In this document: positions 52,473 to 61,248 of the stretch, one piece after another
Layout of the letters: each line of letters opens with the position of its first letter
Position numbering within the stretch: the first letter of the stretch is position 1
From: Variovorax sp. KK3
Lineage (GTDB): Bacteria > Pseudomonadota > Gammaproteobacteria > Burkholderiales > Burkholderiaceae_C
Assembly (NCBI RefSeq): GCF_001984055.1
Contig: NZ_LYVO01000036.1
Location: forward strand, 1 to 63,937
Length of the DNA: 63,937 nt
Reading direction: 5' to 3'
The notes under the pieces: generated by a model
Seen by the model: only the letters and a program-made list of their open reading frames with translations
Told to the model about the DNA's origin: nothing
The model's database searches: none
Made by a program: the position numbers and the translations under genes

Positions 52473-52957
52473 CTGTCTAGGCGTTCGAGTTTGCGCATTC
52501 CGCGCTCCAATCAGCTCCGGGAGCCACCTACTTCGTGCCTTCCTTGCCCGCTGTATCCGTTGATACTGTTCTTGGTCGAGTAGTTGTCGCTCTTCGTGCT
52601 GTTCGGATTGGTTGCGTGCGAGGGCGCGACGTAGGGGTGCCGTTGCTCCTGAAATGCGCGCTCACTCGCTGCAGTCGGCAACCAATCCGACAACTGTCGC
52701 AGGTTCGCGACGCGCAGGACGGCACCGAACAACGGATTGCAGGGATCATCGCGCGCAGTCAGTGCTACGGTGGGGCGATGACCTGACGCTGGAATACCGG
52801 CCACCGATGCCGGTATTCGCAAGCCAAGGGCCCCGGCCGGCTCGCGAAACTGCCCTCTTGAAATCGCGTCGGCTCGCGCATAAATTTCCGCCGAGAGCGA
52901 GCTGCGTGCCGCTCTTCCTGCCAACCCTAGAACTGCCAAGTTGAAAGGAGTCTGAAA
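52473..52957 (+). other. Intergenic stretch with a perfect palindrome
   Basis: About 485 bases without a supported gene. It contains the long palindrome at 52792-52818. A 160-codon minus frame crosses it but reads through the palindrome and lacks a ribosome site. Confidence 0.5.
52792..52818. repeat. REP-like palindrome, copy 1
   Basis: GAATACCGGC (52792-52801) and GCCGGTATTC (52809-52818) are perfect 10-bp arms with a 7-base loop. A related but imperfect copy lies at 54051-54076 with the same right arm. Confidence 0.6.
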
Positions 52958-53347
52958 ATGGCACTCGAGTTCTTGCGCGAACTGGCGGAGCAATCCTTGC
53001 CCCTCACTCTCAGAGATCCCGTCCGCGTCGAGCAGGTCCGCTTTCTGCGACGAGCCGAATGTGTTGCTGCATTCATATCGACGATCGGTTCAGACCAGCC
53101 ATTCGCGACGGTGTTGTGTGTGACCAAGCTCGGTAGAGAAGCACTGAAGCAGGCGGCTGAAGAGGAGCGCAAAGCGAAGGCCTTCAGACCGTCTCGCAAG
53201 CCAACACTCACGCGCTCACGACGGAACAGGCCCCAGAAGCCTATGGCTGCTTGGCAATCGGTGCCGCCGCCACTGGAAAATTCGCTTGGCGATACCGCTG
53301 GCGGAGCACGGGCTCAAGCTCAAAGCTCCTATCCGCGTTCCCTTTGA
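52958..53347 (+). CDS. Hypothetical protein
   Basis: 129 aa, no recognised family. It has a strong ribosome site AAAGGAG 8 bases before the ATG, which makes it a likely real gene. The first ~65 residues look folded (EFLRELAEQSLPLTLRDPVR, 'AAFISTIGSDQPFATVLCVTKLG'), and the rest is basic (EEERKAKAFRPSRKPTLTR, 'RRNRPQKP'), suggesting nucleic-acid contact. No signal peptide. A start of the next gene lies 86 bases downstream. Confidence 0.6.
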   Translation: MALEFLRELAEQSLPLTLRDPVRVEQVRFLRRAECVAAFISTIGSDQPFATVLCVTKLGREALKQAAEEERKAKAFRPSRKPTLTRSRRNRPQKPMAAWQSVPPPLENSLGDTAGGARAQAQSSYPRSL

Positions 53348-53360
53348 GCCGAAGCGCGCA

Positions 53361-53380
53361 GTCTTAACGCCTGTTAAGAC
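53361..53380. promoter_or_regulatory. Inverted repeat before a small hypothetical gene
   Basis: GTCTTAAC (53361-53368) and GTTAAGAC (53373-53380) are perfect 8-bp arms with a 4-base centre, starting 14 bases after the previous stop and 53 bases before the ATG at 53433. No T-run follows, so an operator is more likely than a terminator. Confidence 0.5.
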
Positions 53381-53432
53381 AGTTTGCCGGACGCTGCGGC
53401 ATACTTTGCTTCGAAACGACTGGCGTTTGGCG

Positions 53433-53720
53433 ATGAACATCACTCCTCCGCGCGAATCTGCAGATCCTCCTGCGGCACCAGCAGACTGGACGATGGACGT
53501 CCAACTCGAGTGCACCACAGAGGGGACTTCCTACTATGTGGCTGAGGTGAGGCGTGCCGGTGAACTGATGTGCCGCGTCTCGGTCGTTGGGCTGCCGGAA
53601 GAGGATGCCGCGGCGCGCAAGGTTCTCGCTTCGAAAGCGCGCGCTTGGATCGATGAGTATGTGACGCGGCATGCCTCGGACAACGTTGCGCCTCCCTCGT
53701 TGGAAGGAAGTTCCTCCTGA
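53433..53720 (+). CDS. Small hypothetical protein
   Basis: 95 aa, acidic, no family recognised. The core 'TMDVQLECTTEGTSYYVAEV' and 'RVSVVGLPEEDAAARKVLASKARAWIDEYVTRH' looks like a strand-rich then helical domain, with a low-complexity Pro/Ser tail. The start at 53433 is used because the longer frame to 53286 would cover the inverted repeat and overlap the preceding gene. Convergent with the gene at 53731. Confidence 0.6.
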   Translation: MNITPPRESADPPAAPADWTMDVQLECTTEGTSYYVAEVRRAGELMCRVSVVGLPEEDAAARKVLASKARAWIDEYVTRHASDNVAPPSLEGSSS

Positions 53721-53730
53721 GCGCTTGATA

Positions 53731-54006
53731 TCAAGGCGGCAACTGGTCGAGATGATCGATCGTGTCTCGTAGACGGCTCAGCGCAGTGAGGGTGGCTGCG
53801 AAGACTTCCCTTGAGGTCCCATGCTCTTCGAGCACGCCGAGAACGAAGGCTTCGAAGCCGTCGCCGACGCTGCCCTCAAGCAGTTCGTGCTCTTCCAAGA
53901 CCACATTGCCGCGCAGCAATAGGTCGGCCATCGCGCGTGCCATCGGCGGGTGAGCCTGCTCGAAATCCTCGACCAGGCGGCGCATCTCTTCGGGGCTTGC
54001 AGGCAT
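53731..54006 (-). CDS. Small helical hypothetical protein
   Basis: 91 aa, acidic and predicted all-helical ('SPEEMRRLVEDFEQAHPPMARAMADLLLRGN', 'DGFEAFVLGVLEEHGTSREVFAATLTALSRL'). No recognised family, signal peptide or membrane helix. It ends 10 bases from the convergent gene at 53433-53720. Codon use (GC at third positions) supports it being coding. Confidence 0.6.
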   Translation of the reverse strand: MPASPEEMRRLVEDFEQAHPPMARAMADLLLRGNVVLEEHELLEGSVGDGFEAFVLGVLEEHGTSREVFAATLTALSRLRDTIDHLDQLPP

Positions 54007-54050
54007 GAGGCAAGACTATGCCAGGGGCGAGACGGGCATTGACCAATGTC

Positions 54051-54076
54051 GATACCCGCCATCAATGCCGGTATTC
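54051..54076. repeat. REP-like palindrome, copy 2 (imperfect)
   Basis: GATACCCGCC (54051-54060), a 6-base loop, then GCCGGTATTC (54067-54076). The right arm is identical to copy 1 at 52809, the left arm is degraded. Confidence 0.5.
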
Positions 54077-54104
54077 CCTCGACACCTCCAATGAAGTTTC
54101 TTCA

Positions 54105-55208
54105 TCAATCAAGCTGAAGTCCAAAGGCGGCATTCTTGACCGCTTGCTTGAAGGAAGCAGATGCAAAAAAACTTAGATCAGACTCGGTTTCCTTGAGCTG
54201 AAAGTAAGTTTGATCAGACCTCGTTTGGCTGTGGTACATCCCCGCTATGCCGAACTTTTCTCCTTTCTGAACTAGAAAACAGTGGACGAACGAAGAAGAT
54301 GAAAACGGCATGGACTCTCTGGTCGGCGGGAGGGTCAGGGGACCAGCTCCGTACATCGGCGGCACTGCATGAAATTGCTCATCAAACTGCGCCGGGCGAC
54401 CCGTCTCGTCGCGCGTCCATCTCGCTGAGCGCAACAGCAGTGTGTCGTCTTGATACTGCTGCTTGATCGAAAGGTCCAAGGCCACGTTGAAGTGGTTTGG
54501 GTCACTCAGGTCAATGCGCCAGACTAAAAAAGCGACGTCGCTCAATTTCCGAAACTCCCCACCCATAGAACAAGCAATCTCATAACCTCCGCCGAAGGAG
54601 TTTCTTATGGTTGCTGCAGCATCGCCTCCGTGCAGTTCCGCTCGCAGAAAAAGAATGGCCATCATGACGCCGTGAAAGAAGGCTTCATGCAACGAACTTG
54701 TAGCGCCGGTGACTGACGTGAAGCTCGGTCTAAAGTTGAAGTACTCCCTGACTGCATCGGCGCCGGTTCCCCCTGCCATCACCTGGCCTACTCCGTCCAC
54801 ACTAAAAGTTTCTGCGTTGAAATTGAATTTGACGAAACGCTCGCCCCGGGCCACCCACCCTACAAGACTTAAGTCATCGATCTGTTCAGTGGTATTGCAA
54901 AGATACTGCCCGATTTGCTCAACGGTAAGCGGACCTTGGCCAGCAAGAGAGCGCAGGTCAGCAACTATGACTCTTGCCTGCAACCAACTCCCAGCCCATC
55001 CGATGACACACTTCGGGCTGATGAGCACGACTTTCTGGCGAAGGCCAAGAATTTGCCAGCCCCCGTCTGCCCCACCGAAAAAGTCGTCAACTCGACCAAC
55101 AGCAGGGATTGACAATTCTGGCGCCTTTGTCTCACTGCTCCCCGATAGCAAAAGATCGCCCACTAGCGCTGCTGTGTCTGCGATGGAAAACGCGGAAATC
55201 ACTGTCAT
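54105..55208 (-). CDS. Hypothetical protein, possible proteasome-like Ntn hydrolase
   Basis: 367 aa, no confident family. The beginning MTVISAFSIADTAALVGDLL, followed by 'KVVLISPKCVIGWAGSWLQA', follows the layout of HslV/proteasome-beta Ntn hydrolases: Thr at position 2 that would become N-terminal after Met removal, an ALxGD strand, then VIGxAGxxxxA. The match is by eye and the protein is longer than HslV. Its third positions are less GC-rich than in the catabolic operons, suggesting a different origin. It stands alone, with 262 bases before the next gene. Confidence 0.55.
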   Translation of the reverse strand: MTVISAFSIADTAALVGDLLLSGSSETKAPELSIPAVGRVDDFFGGADGGWQILGLRQKVVLISPKCVIGWAGSWLQARVIVADLRSLAGQGPLTVEQIGQYLCNTTEQIDDLSLVGWVARGERFVKFNFNAETFSVDGVGQVMAGGTGADAVREYFNFRPSFTSVTGATSSLHEAFFHGVMMAILFLRAELHGGDAAATIRNSFGGGYEIACSMGGEFRKLSDVAFLVWRIDLSDPNHFNVALDLSIKQQYQDDTLLLRSARWTRDETGRPAQFDEQFHAVPPMYGAGPLTLPPTRESMPFSSSSFVHCFLVQKGEKFGIAGMYHSQTRSDQTYFQLKETESDLSFFASASFKQAVKNAAFGLQLD

Positions 55209-55470
55209 TTCGGAACGTCTGGGCCTTCAACAATTTGGTCGAGTATCGGGCCTCCGCGGGAGACTGTCTCAACGCCTGAACCGCTCCGCCGGTATGGCGC
55301 CCTTCCGCTTCACTTTACCCATTCAGCCGTGCGGACGCCTGGCAGGTTAGCGGCTGCTTGCGTGCTTTGCCACGATGCTCCTCGGAAGCCTGAGCTGGTG
55401 GACTGCGACGTTGAACAGTTCCTCGCCTTCCTCCTCGCCCGCGGAAAGGTGGCTCAAAATCTCAATCGCC

Positions 55471-55788
55471 ATGACCATCTTCAAGCTGCTTAAGCCGATC
55501 GACAGCAGGCACGATCTGTTGAGCGTGCTTCTCGACCGGAAGCTCTTCGAAGACTTTGAGGCGCTCTGCCATAGGAATCAACGCGAGGCCCCTGACGTCC
55601 TCCGTGACCTTCTTGCCGAGGCTGTCGAGCGCTACACGTTTGAATGGATGCCAGCAGATGGATCAGCGCCCGACAGGGGCTACCAGCCAGGCGCTTTGAT
55701 CGCCGAGATGATTGCCGGGATCAACTACATACCTCCGGTCCCGAAGCGAAGGGGAAGGCCGCCGAAGAATCGGCCACCGCTGACCTGA
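55471..55788 (+). CDS. Small hypothetical protein with AT-hook-like tail
   Basis: 105 aa. The helical core is 'SRHDLLSVLLDRKLFEDFEALCHRNQREAPDVLRDLLAEAVERY', and the C-terminus KRRGRPPKNRPP contains an AT-hook core (RGRPP) that binds AT-rich minor grooves. It could be a small DNA-binding protein. ATG 55471 is used; upstream residues in frame look unrelated. No family recognised. Confidence 0.55.
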   Translation: MTIFKLLKPIDSRHDLLSVLLDRKLFEDFEALCHRNQREAPDVLRDLLAEAVERYTFEWMPADGSAPDRGYQPGALIAEMIAGINYIPPVPKRRGRPPKNRPPLT

Positions 55789-55821
55789 CTCGGCGGCATA
55801 CACTGGACATTCATCCAGTAG

Positions 55822-56256
55822 TTGCATGTGTTCACCATCCTCTACCGCTGCCGCCGAGAAGGGTTGCCGCTGCACCCGGAAGACATCGAGGCTGCGCCAG
55901 TTCACGGCGAACTGCGCGTTCAGCGCAAAGGCATGAAGCGCGTGGCAGTGCTGCTCGCTGCCGATCGAGAGAGCTACGTGGTGCCGCTGCTCGACAAGGT
56001 TCGGCTGCTGGCCATCAATGACCGCGGCATCCTGCTCACGGGCTTCGAGGTCTACCCTACCCGCGGCCTGAAGGGCGCAGGGCCGATCTACAGGCAGACC
56101 TGGTGGTGCGAGACGAACCCGAACAGGCAGAAGCCAACTGCAGACCCGACTGAAGCACGGCGACGTGAGCGCGAGAGAGCGGCACGACAGGTCGGCACTT
56201 CGCTCCTGCGCCGGTCGGCCAGGCGCGGAAAGTACGACCCCGACATTTCTTCCTAG
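55822..56256 (+). CDS. Hypothetical protein
   Basis: 144 aa from a TTG at 55822 (a GTG at 55828 is also possible). The body 'GMKRVAVLLAADRESYVVPLLDKVRLLAINDRGILLTGFEVYP' is strand-rich, and the C-terminal 50 residues are very basic (RRRERERAARQ, RRSARRGKYD). No family recognised. Follows the AT-hook-like gene by 33 bases and may share its message. Confidence 0.55.
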   Translation: MHVFTILYRCRREGLPLHPEDIEAAPVHGELRVQRKGMKRVAVLLAADRESYVVPLLDKVRLLAINDRGILLTGFEVYPTRGLKGAGPIYRQTWWCETNPNRQKPTADPTEARRRERERAARQVGTSLLRRSARRGKYDPDISS

Positions 56257-56285
56257 TCAGAGTTTCGAGCGGAGCCCCGATCTAG

Positions 56286-56516
56286 CTACTTGGTCCTAGT
56301 CCAGGCAACACCATGCTCGTCAACACTGACCGGAACCCAGTCGCAGCCTCCCGCAGTAGTTCGCTTGCATCCGTAGACCGCAGTCCGCTGCCAAGGCGCA
56401 GTAGTCTGCGCGTTCGCCGACGGCAGAACCTCCCAAAGGACGGACCTACCCGCGATGAGCGCCAAGCAGAAGGCAATGATCGCCAGCAGGAAGTTGGTTG
56501 TGCGAATCGAAGACAT
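56286..56516 (-). CDS. Small exported hypothetical protein
   Basis: 76 aa. MSSIRTTNFLLAIIAFCLAL is a good signal peptide or membrane anchor, with a possible cleavage after ANAQ (~36). The remaining ~40 residues hold two cysteines (YGCKRTTAGGCDWVPV) that could form a disulphide outside the cytoplasm. No family recognised. Confidence 0.6.
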   Translation of the reverse strand: MSSIRTTNFLLAIIAFCLALIAGRSVLWEVLPSANAQTTAPWQRTAVYGCKRTTAGGCDWVPVSVDEHGVAWTRTK

Positions 56517-56619
56517 TCAGACCTCCTCAGTGTGAAAAGCCTGAACGCTAATCGCCTTCAACCTGGTGCGCAAATGGTTGGCGACGACTTCATTTCGTCG
56601 CTGGTCCATCTCACCTTGC

Positions 56620-57021
56620 TCACGCGGCATCGATCCGAGGCAACGGCGAAACGCCCTGAGCTAGACGCGCCTCAAGCTCGCTCACTTTCGCTTCGAGACT
56701 TGCCCTTTTCGCATTTCGTGCGTCTAGTGCTCGCTCGCTCGCCGCCATGAACAGGAAGACCAGACCGGCGCAGATGTTGAAGAAGTGCAGGAACAAGGCC
56801 AGCACGTCGCCCCGAGCAATGGGCTGACTGTCGATCTTGAAGACGTACATGCCCAACGCGGAGTTCGCAAAGAGCACCACGTAGAAAACCACGCTGAGAG
56901 CCCTCTTCCAAGAGCGCAAGAGCCATTCGCGCTTCGCCTCATCAAGGCTCGCAATTGCAACGGTCAACGCTCCAAGGCTCACCAGGGAGCCCACCATTGT
57001 CGAAACCGACGCCAGATCCAT
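56620..57021 (-). CDS. Small membrane protein with C-terminal coiled coil
   Basis: 133 aa. There are three likely membrane helices (near 7-27, 40-60, 72-92) and then a charged coiled-coil-like tail 'ERALDARNAKRASLEAKVSELEARLAQG'. The start 57021 (MDLASVS) has GGGACAG 5 bases upstream; the longer frame adds no plausible sequence. No family recognised. Membrane-anchored coiled coils like this occur among defence and stress effectors, but nothing here proves that. Confidence 0.62.
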   Translation of the reverse strand: MDLASVSTMVGSLVSLGALTVAIASLDEAKREWLLRSWKRALSVVFYVVLFANSALGMYVFKIDSQPIARGDVLALFLHFFNICAGLVFLFMAASERALDARNAKRASLEAKVSELEARLAQGVSPLPRIDAA

Positions 57022-57164
57022 TTTCTGTCCCTCAATCGTTTCAGAAACTATAGCGAGCGCGTTGTGGGTCGGCCCCTGCGCAGCCGCTCGCAGATGGAAC
57101 CTAGGGTTGTCAGCGTTGGTTCCTGTGAAAAACTTCCCGTGAACAGGGCGCGACCCAAGCAACA

Positions 57165-57410
57165 ATGCGCCGACCAAAGAGCCACAACGGAACTGGCGAT
57201 CCGCGCGCCGGTCAACATCATGAACTCAATATTGGCTGCGTGGCGGCGCACGGCCACTTCGTGTGGGATCAGACGCAGGCCAAGTACGAATTCACCAAGG
57301 AAGGCAAGCCCGCGACCGCGTTCTTGTTCAAGCTGATATCGTTGCTGCAGTTCAGCGGCACTGTCCCTATGATCGATGTGAACGCTTATGCGGAGTGGCT
57401 GACGAAGTAG
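57165..57410 (+). CDS. Small hypothetical protein
   Basis: 81 aa. The C-terminal part 'HFVWDQTQAKYEFTKEGKPATAFLFKLISLLQF' then 'DVNAYAEWLTK' looks like a genuine small domain, with GC-rich third positions. The first ~25 residues are less convincing, so the true start may be further in. No family recognised. Confidence 0.4.
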   Translation: MRRPKSHNGTGDPRAGQHHELNIGCVAAHGHFVWDQTQAKYEFTKEGKPATAFLFKLISLLQFSGTVPMIDVNAYAEWLTK

Positions 57411-57496
57411 TATCAAAGTGCGGTGGTAGACCTCCTGTCTTGCTACAACTACCGGGCTTTCATGTGCCCGTCGCCACCGGCAGGCTACCTGCAGCT

Positions 57497-57694
57497 ATGA
57501 CCCAGCTCCCAAAGTGCCAACTCATCTCGATCGCCGGCGTCGACATCCAGTTCGAGTGTCGCGGCGGCCACCGGCACGTCTACCACCACTACGCGACACT
57601 CAAAAACAGGAGAAGCCGCATCTGGCGGTTGGCGTCATGGTCGATCGGTTTGCGGCGAAAATTTCATCGCAGGCATCGAACATTGCCGCCATGA
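57497..57694 (+). CDS. Possible small His-rich protein
   Basis: 65 codons from ATG 57497. The first part reads 'LPKCQLISIAGVDIQFECRGGHRHVYHHYATL', and the rest becomes an arginine-rich run that may reflect a frameshift. No ribosome site is obvious. A doubtful gene or a remnant. Confidence 0.25.
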   Translation: MTQLPKCQLISIAGVDIQFECRGGHRHVYHHYATLKNRRSRIWRLASWSIGLRRKFHRRHRTLPP

Positions 57695-57939
57695 GCATGG
57701 AACTGCAGGCTTTTATGGGAGCTTGCGGCGCGGCCATCTCTCGTTGCTCTTGGGGAAGAAACATCAGGTCGACGGATTTCTCATGAAGCAACCGCGCCAA
57801 CCTCAAACAAGCTGATACTGGCGAAGCCCGCACGCCCTCCTCCCAAGACCGCCCGCTGGCAGGCGCTGCGCTCCTTAGAATTCGACGATGCAGCAGCGAC
57901 GGGAATTCATGCTCGCTGCTCGACACAACAGCAAGATCG

Positions 57940-59471
57940 ATGGCAAAGAACAGCAATCGCGACGAGTTTCCGGCGTCAGTGATCAGACGACTCCGCGAAC
58001 GCGTCGCAAACCGATGCTCGCGGGATGAATGTGGTGTCTCCACCATCGGCCCAGGGTCGGGCCCGCAGGACGTCGTGATACAGGGGGTTGGGGCCCATAT
58101 TCATGCGGCCTCCCCCAACGGGCCGCGTGCGGATTCCGGTATGACGCCCGAGCAGCGCAGGTCTTTCGACAACGGCATTTGGCTGTGCCAATCCTGTGCA
58201 TCGCTGATCGACAAGGATGCAACGCGCTACCCAGCCGCGCTGCTGCGTGCCTGGAAGATGCGCCGCGAAGCCGAAGCCTTGCTCGAGATCAATCGTTGGC
58301 CGGGAGTCGGCGAGGGCCAGCGGCAGATGGTGGCAGCGCTGTCTGGCTATCCTGGTGCAACGGCTTGGCCACCCATCGTTCCCAATGCCCATCGCGCCGT
58401 TCAGATTGCGCTCGAGAGACTGGACCCCCGCGTCCGGGTCCAGACTAGCTACATCAATGGTCGCGAAAGGATCGACCTCTCCGCCCGCGAAGATTTCGCC
58501 TTTTCGTTTCTTGTTCCTCCGGCACGCGCAGCGTCGTGGAAGTCCTCGCTCAATCAGGTCGTCACGCACGGTACCGCTGCATTCGATCTCGGCGGCGTGT
58601 CCGTCAAGGGATCTCGGCTGATCGAGCACATGCTGTCGAATGCCGTGACTCTGGAAATCTCCCGCCCCGAAACTGCAGCGGTGATGCGTCTGGAGCTCGA
58701 GCACGAAGCGCAGCCGTGCTGGTTCTTCGCGCAGCTGGATGGGCAAATGAGCGGTGGTAGCGCGCTTGCGACCTACCGTGGAAGCGCGCTTGAGGGCATG
58801 CTCACTCTCGGCATGGACGTCTCGCTCACCGGTGGGACTCGAACTGGCGGAAATTCCTTACACACAAAAGATCAACGAGTTCGCGACTAAGCTGCTGGAA
58901 GGCTGGCGCCTGCGCATCTGCTTGGAACTACGCGGGCAAGAGATCTTCTCAACGGGGGCCGACGTTGCGCGCGAAGAGCTTTCGGCAAGCCTCGACTTCT
59001 TTCGCTACCTCGATGCGGCGCGCGAGCTCAGCAAGCTGGCAGGTGTCGGAGTCCGCTTCGCGTCCGAATACGCGATCAGCCGACGCAACTTCGACGAAGT
59101 CCTGCAAGTCAGGGAGCAGTTCGATGTCCGACACCCCCTGTACGGTAAGGACATCACTCAGCCCATCCTTTTGAACATGCCGCCGGATGCCAATAGCATG
59201 GCTGCTCTGAGAAGCAGGCCCTCATGTGATCAAGGTCGAGGAGATCAAGCCGGTCGTGCTCTCGACCTTCGGACAGATTCTGTCCATGCCGTTGCGGACC
59301 TGGCTGTGCGCCCGCGCATCGTTGTGTCGTCGTCTGGGTCGAGCCGGGACTCCCCTGCTGGCGCTTTCGTTGGCGCCGGATGCGCCGGTAACGGTCCTGC
59401 TCGATTTCCAGAGGGCAGCCGGCGTCGAAGCCCCGGCCGACGCCACCGCGGTTCAGCAGCTCACACGGTAG
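57940..59471 (+). pseudogene. HNH-type nuclease-like gene with two frameshifts
   Basis: The first segment (57940-~58835) has an HNH-like zinc domain: a Cys pair in NRCSRDECG, VGAHIHAASPNGPR and GIWLCQSCASLIDKD, a domain common in restriction and defence proteins. The sense continues in the next frame as GLELAEIPYTQKINEFATKL to 'ANSMAALRSRP' (~58835-59215), then in the third as HVIKVEEIKPVVLSTFGQIL to TR-stop at 59469-59471. Each change is +1. Rejoined, it is about 510 aa. It is probably inactive, unless the shifts are sequencing errors or programmed. Confidence 0.72.
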
Positions 59472-60142
59472 GCCCTCATCCGCCACAGCCTGCTGTCGAT
59501 CCGAAGATCTTCGCGGATCGCTCGCATCCGTATGCACGGTCGTTGGTTGATGGGCCGCAGCGCCCGGCCCCCATCTAGCCAAATGGAAAGGATTGCCGTC
59601 TGCGCAACTGATGTTGAAGCCGAATCGTGACGCGGCAGAGCGATCCGGGATTCACGCTTTCGACGCTCTGCTGCCGAATCACGGCGAGAAGAACCCTGTG
59701 ATCATGGGCGCGACTGCTCGGCTGAATGCAAGGGGGCATCTTTGTGACGTAGAACCTCCAGCGACGGCGTTGATCTGAAATGCACTTTAAAACATAACAG
59801 GGCTTGCCATCCGCAGAGCGCCCGCGCCAAGTTCAAATGTCGCATCGTCGGCGACGGTGCGCTTCGTTCCGGATGAACACGCGGTGTGGGGTGGCTTTTC
59901 TAAATCTTTTGCGCCGAAGGGAGAGCCGGGATGTCAATCTCCGCCGCTCCGCGAACGCACATAGCGGCGTCTCGGCGCTCGTTTCGGCCAGAGTCGCAGT
60001 CTTCTCAGAGAAGGTGACGCGGAGGTCCGAGTTGTATTGGCTGCGATCGACGCGACCGGCGGCGCACCGCGATCGCTGCCGAGTTGCAGCGAAGCGGCAC
60101 GAGCCGCCGAGCGCTTGAGGTGTCGCCTATGAATGGGGCCCG
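59472..60142 (+). other. Gene-free stretch
   Basis: About 670 bases. Short arginine-rich frames only, none with a ribosome site or recognised sequence. No tRNA or repeat was noticed. Confidence 0.5.
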
Positions 60143-60508
60143 CTAGCCGTGTTGATTAGGCGCCCGCTCGACGGACGACGTCACTGCTCTGAGCGCGCGC
60201 AGGCGTTCGTTCGCAGGGGCCTCCGTCAAAGCCCGCCTAGCATGCCTTTCGTCGGCCGCTTCTTCCTCTTGGGCGCTCTTTCGTGCCAGCCATACCAATG
60301 AGGTGGCAATAGCAAAGCCGGCTAGCGAGATCAAAGCGACGACCGCCGTGACTGCCAAGAGCATTCTTCTCAGTTCGTAAGTCGACCCTTGATCTCCAGG
60401 AAAGCTGAATTCGGCGGTGACCAGGCCAAGGATCACCATGGTCGCCGCCGCCGCATGCCAGCCGAAATGCCGCTGGTATCTGCTGTGCGTTGTTGCGGGC
60501 ATCTTCAT
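60143..60508 (-). CDS. Small membrane protein
   Basis: 121 aa with two membrane helices ('HAAAATMVILGLVTAEFSF' and 'RMLLAVTAVVALISLAGFAIATSLVWLA') and a charged C-terminal tail (EEEAADERHARRALTEAPANERLRALRA). No family recognised. It begins immediately after the stop of the 70-aa gene upstream, so the two form one unit. Confidence 0.6.
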   Translation of the reverse strand: MKMPATTHSRYQRHFGWHAAAATMVILGLVTAEFSFPGDQGSTYELRRMLLAVTAVVALISLAGFAIATSLVWLARKSAQEEEAADERHARRALTEAPANERLRALRAVTSSVERAPNQHG

Positions 60509-60721
60509 CTAAGCACTTGCGCCGGCTAGGCGCACGAGCGACCAGCAGAAGGTGACCATCAATCCAATGAACAGAGCGGCTTTGAGCCAGACGCGGTCCT
60601 TCCGTCTTCTGTACGGCCCATAGATCGGCCCAAGTGGCGACGCGCGCATCGTGCGAACAGGCTTGTCCGTCCACCAGCCAAGGTTCGTGTCGTAGTGGTG
60701 CTCGTCTTGCATGGCGGCCAT
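60509..60721 (-). CDS. Small single-helix membrane protein
   Basis: 70 aa. A polar N-terminus (DEHHYDTNLGWWTDKPVRTM) and a basic stretch (YRRRKDR) precede one C-terminal membrane helix (WLKAALFIGLMVTFCWSLVRL). Start 60721 or 60712. Abuts the next gene with no gap. A TGTGA-N5-TCACA palindrome lies 46 bases upstream. Confidence 0.55.
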   Translation of the reverse strand: MAAMQDEHHYDTNLGWWTDKPVRTMRASPLGPIYGPYRRRKDRVWLKAALFIGLMVTFCWSLVRLAGASA

Positions 60722-60766
60722 TCTTCATCTCCCAGCAGTACTTTGGTTTTCAATCCTACCATTAAA

Positions 60767-60783
60767 ATGTGAAATAATCACAT
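60767..60783. promoter_or_regulatory. ATGTGA-N5-TCACAT palindrome, site 1
   Basis: ATGTGA (60767-60772), AATAA, TCACAT (60778-60783). It lies between divergent small genes (starts 60721 and 60842). The spacing is five, not the six of CRP sites. A second TGTGA-N5-TCACA occurs at 62599-62613. Confidence 0.55.
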
Positions 60784-60841
60784 GCTTGAGCCTTTTAACC
60801 TATAGTGGGAGTCATCTGCAGACTATCGGCATGAGCCAACT

Positions 60842-60994
60842 ATGCAAACCGAATTTGGCGAACTCACGACGGAACCCGCTCGCACGCAGATGTGGTGCGC
60901 GGACATGCGCGAGCTTCTGATGGAGGCCAGCTTCATTGGCGTTGTTGCTCTGACTTTGGTACTCCTCGTGGCGTGGTCGCCGGGAGTGGTCTGA
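60842..60994 (+). CDS. Very small single-helix membrane protein
   Basis: 50 codons. The acidic N-terminus (MQTEFGELTTEPARTQMWCA) is followed by one C-terminal membrane helix (ASFIGVVALTLVLLVAW). Its TGA overlaps the next ATG (TGATG at 60992-60996), the form of translational coupling. No family recognised, but the coupling and helix support a real gene. Confidence 0.5.
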   Translation: MQTEFGELTTEPARTQMWCADMRELLMEASFIGVVALTLVLLVAWSPGVV

Positions 60995-61248
60995 TGAGCA
61001 GGGCCGACCAGCTCTTGATCGCTTGCGGAGACAAGGGCATGCAGCGTCACAAACTTGCTCGTGCTCTTTGGGTCGAGCGACTCCAGTGTTTGGCTCAAGC
61101 TGAGCTGCATCAGAATCCGCGCCCGAACACTTCGCACGCTCAGCTTTCAGTTGTTGGGAGGAGCGACCACCCCCAGCAGGCGGAAGCCGTCGTCGACGCT
61201 GTGCGCGCGGGCGCCGCGCTGAATGCAAGGCGCTCGGTCGGGCTTTGA
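60994..61248 (+). CDS. Small hypothetical protein
   Basis: 84 aa, soluble, no family recognised ('LIACGDKGMQRHKLARALWVERLQCLAQAELHQNP'). Its ATG overlaps the preceding stop by one base. The pair lies to the right of the site 1 palindrome and may be regulated with the divergent membrane genes. Confidence 0.5.
   Translation: MSRADQLLIACGDKGMQRHKLARALWVERLQCLAQAELHQNPRPNTSHAQLSVVGRSDHPQQAEAVVDAVRAGAALNARRSVGL

Noticed and set aside
52511..52993. A 160-codon minus frame
   Set aside because: It reads through the 52792 palindrome, starts inside the gene at 52958, and has no ribosome site.
59804..60118. A 104-codon frame
   Set aside because: Arg/Ser-rich, no ribosome site, no similarity noticed.
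60767..60783. A CRP binding site
   Set aside because: The arms match TGTGA/TCACA, but the spacer is five, not six, at both sites, so another regulator is more likely.
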